Source: Phenylobacterium sp.
GTDB taxonomy: Bacteria > Pseudomonadota > Alphaproteobacteria > Caulobacterales > Caulobacteraceae
Length of the DNA stretch: 64,000 nt
Assembly (NCBI RefSeq): GCF_030679875.1
Contig: NZ_JAUXSP010000008.1
Coordinates: 62,001-126,000, forward strand
Reading direction: 5' to 3'
Both the position numbers and the translations under genes were made by a program. Of the stretch, positions 63,242 to 64,000 are shown piece by piece. Each line of letters starts with the position of its first letter. Position 1 is the first letter of the stretch. The notes below the pieces were generated by a model. That model searched no databases, was not told the origin of the DNA, and saw nothing but the letters and a program-made list of their open reading frames with translations.

Positions 63242-63309
63242 AGCCCCGCACCTCGACCGCAACACCTTGACCGGGCCGGGCGACCGGCCCGGCCGACACC
63301 GGAGTCCCC

Positions 63310-64000
63310 ATGCCCTACCAGCCCCCCGTCCGCGACCACCTCTTCCTGCTGCGCGACGTTCTGCAGATCGAGCGCTACGGAGATCTGCCAGGCTTTTCCG
63401 AGGCCTCCATGGACCTGGTGGCCCAGATCGTCGAAGAGGCCGGCCGCTTTACCGGGGAGGTCCTGGCCCCGCTGAACGCCATTGGCGACAAGCAGGGCTG
63501 CACCTGGCATCCGGACAATACGGTCACCACGCCCGAGGGATTCAAGGCGGCCTATAAGGGCCTGGTGGAGGGCGGCTGGCCGGCCATCGGGGCTGACAAG
63601 GCCTATGGGGGCCAGGGCCTGGCCCATGTGGTCAACCTTTCATTCTCGGAGATGTCGTCCTCGGCCAACATGGCTTTTTCCATGTATCCGGGCCTGACGC
63701 ACGGCGCCTATTCGGCCATTCACACCGGCGGCTCGCCCGAGCAGAAAGACCTCTATCTGCCCAAGCTGGCGTCGGGCGAGTGGTGCGGCACCATGAACCT
63801 CACCGAGCCCCACTGCGGCACCGATCTTGGCCTGCTGCGCACCAAGGCCGTTCCGCAAGGTGACGGCTCCTATCGCATCACCGGTCAGAAGATCTGGATC
63901 TCCGGCGGCGAGCACGACATGGCCGACAACATCATCCACCTGGTCCTGGCCAGGATCGAGGGCGCGCCGGCCGGCACCCGCGGGATCAGCCTGTTCATCG
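63310..64000 (+). CDS. Acyl-CoA dehydrogenase, N-terminal part (cut by window edge)
   Basis: FAD enzyme of fatty-acid beta-oxidation. About 230 residues are present, covering the N-terminal helical domain (MPYQPPVRDHLFLLRDVLQI) and the start of the beta domain with the flavin-binding TMNLTEPHCGTDLGLLRTKA and ITGQKIWISGGEHD. The sequence resembles the long FadE-type group of about 590 residues with an additional C-terminal domain. The catalytic glutamate is beyond the window. The ATG at 63310 is preceded by GGAG. Confidence 0.93.
   Translation, partial: MPYQPPVRDHLFLLRDVLQIERYGDLPGFSEASMDLVAQIVEEAGRFTGEVLAPLNAIGDKQGCTWHPDNTVTTPEGFKAAYKGLVEGGWPAIGADKAYGGQGLAHVVNLSFSEMSSSANMAFSMYPGLTHGAYSAIHTGGSPEQKDLYLPKLASGEWCGTMNLTEPHCGTDLGLLRTKAVPQGDGSYRITGQKIWISGGEHDMADNIIHLVLARIEGAPAGTRGISLFI

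Overview
The window is a GC-rich, densely packed chromosomal segment of an alphaproteobacterium, most likely a member of the Caulobacteraceae (Caulobacter/Phenylobacterium). The evidence is the gene content: class I lysyl-tRNA synthetase, AddAB instead of RecBCD, the tsaE-amgK-murU-addBA cluster, trpFBA-accD-folC, lptCAB-rpoN-hpf-ptsN, an FzlA-like division factor, an NDUFA9-like protein, and TIGR02300- and DUF1150-type small proteins. No database search was possible; all names come from reading the translations.

Layout. 1-10.9 kb: the N-terminus of MmsA on the minus strand, then a plus-strand run of an acyltransferase, TsaE, the cell-wall recycling pair AmgK/MurU, AddB, AddA and thioredoxin, with genes overlapping by a few bases and a terminator after trxA. 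11.0-12.7 kb: a small lower-GC islet of two overlapping genes, a short Fe(II)/2-oxoglutarate dioxygenase and a HEPN-like protein with a zinc ribbon. This is the best candidate for an undescribed system. 12.8-15.0 kb: nitronate monooxygenase and three small proteins. 15.1-25.0 kb: minus-strand housekeeping genes (folC, accD, trpA, trpB, trpF, mscL, ihfB, rpsA, cmk, aroA). The aroA gene has no in-frame ATG/GTG/TTG near its expected start and probably begins with ATT.

25.1-30 kb: a zinc-ribbon protein, tRNA-Ala(GGC), a lower-GC membrane protein, a possible universal-stress-protein remnant, and hsp20 preceded by a ROSE-type RNA thermometer. DUF1150-type, ptsN, hpf and exoD-like genes follow. 30.4-37.4 kb: the lptC-lptA-lptB-rpoN-hpf-ptsN gene order is split by two plus-strand amino-acid genes, asd and metY; rnd and tRNA-Leu(CAG) follow. 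37.5-48.3 kb: an NDUFA9-like protein, two divergent citrate-synthase homologues (one with a DNA-binding domain), a CDF transporter, fzlA-like, queG, crotonase, tesB, rfbC, a glycosyltransferase and argE.

48.4-57 kb: FKBP lipoprotein, threonine dehydratase, a GNAT/FemAB-like protein (possible holdfast factor), a double ABC ATPase, a GmhB-like phosphatase, and a DNA-repair ligase/exonuclease pair with a small gene between them. 57-64 kb: a 32-residue ORF with its own terminator, two hotdog thioesterases, lysS, a secreted zinc metalloprotease, and a MerR regulator followed by an acyl-CoA dehydrogenase that runs off the window.

Two copies of an about 87 bp hairpin-rich intergenic repeat lie at 34.45 and 60.0 kb, each between convergent genes. 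There is no CRISPR array, complete insertion sequence, integrase, prophage or rRNA operon.
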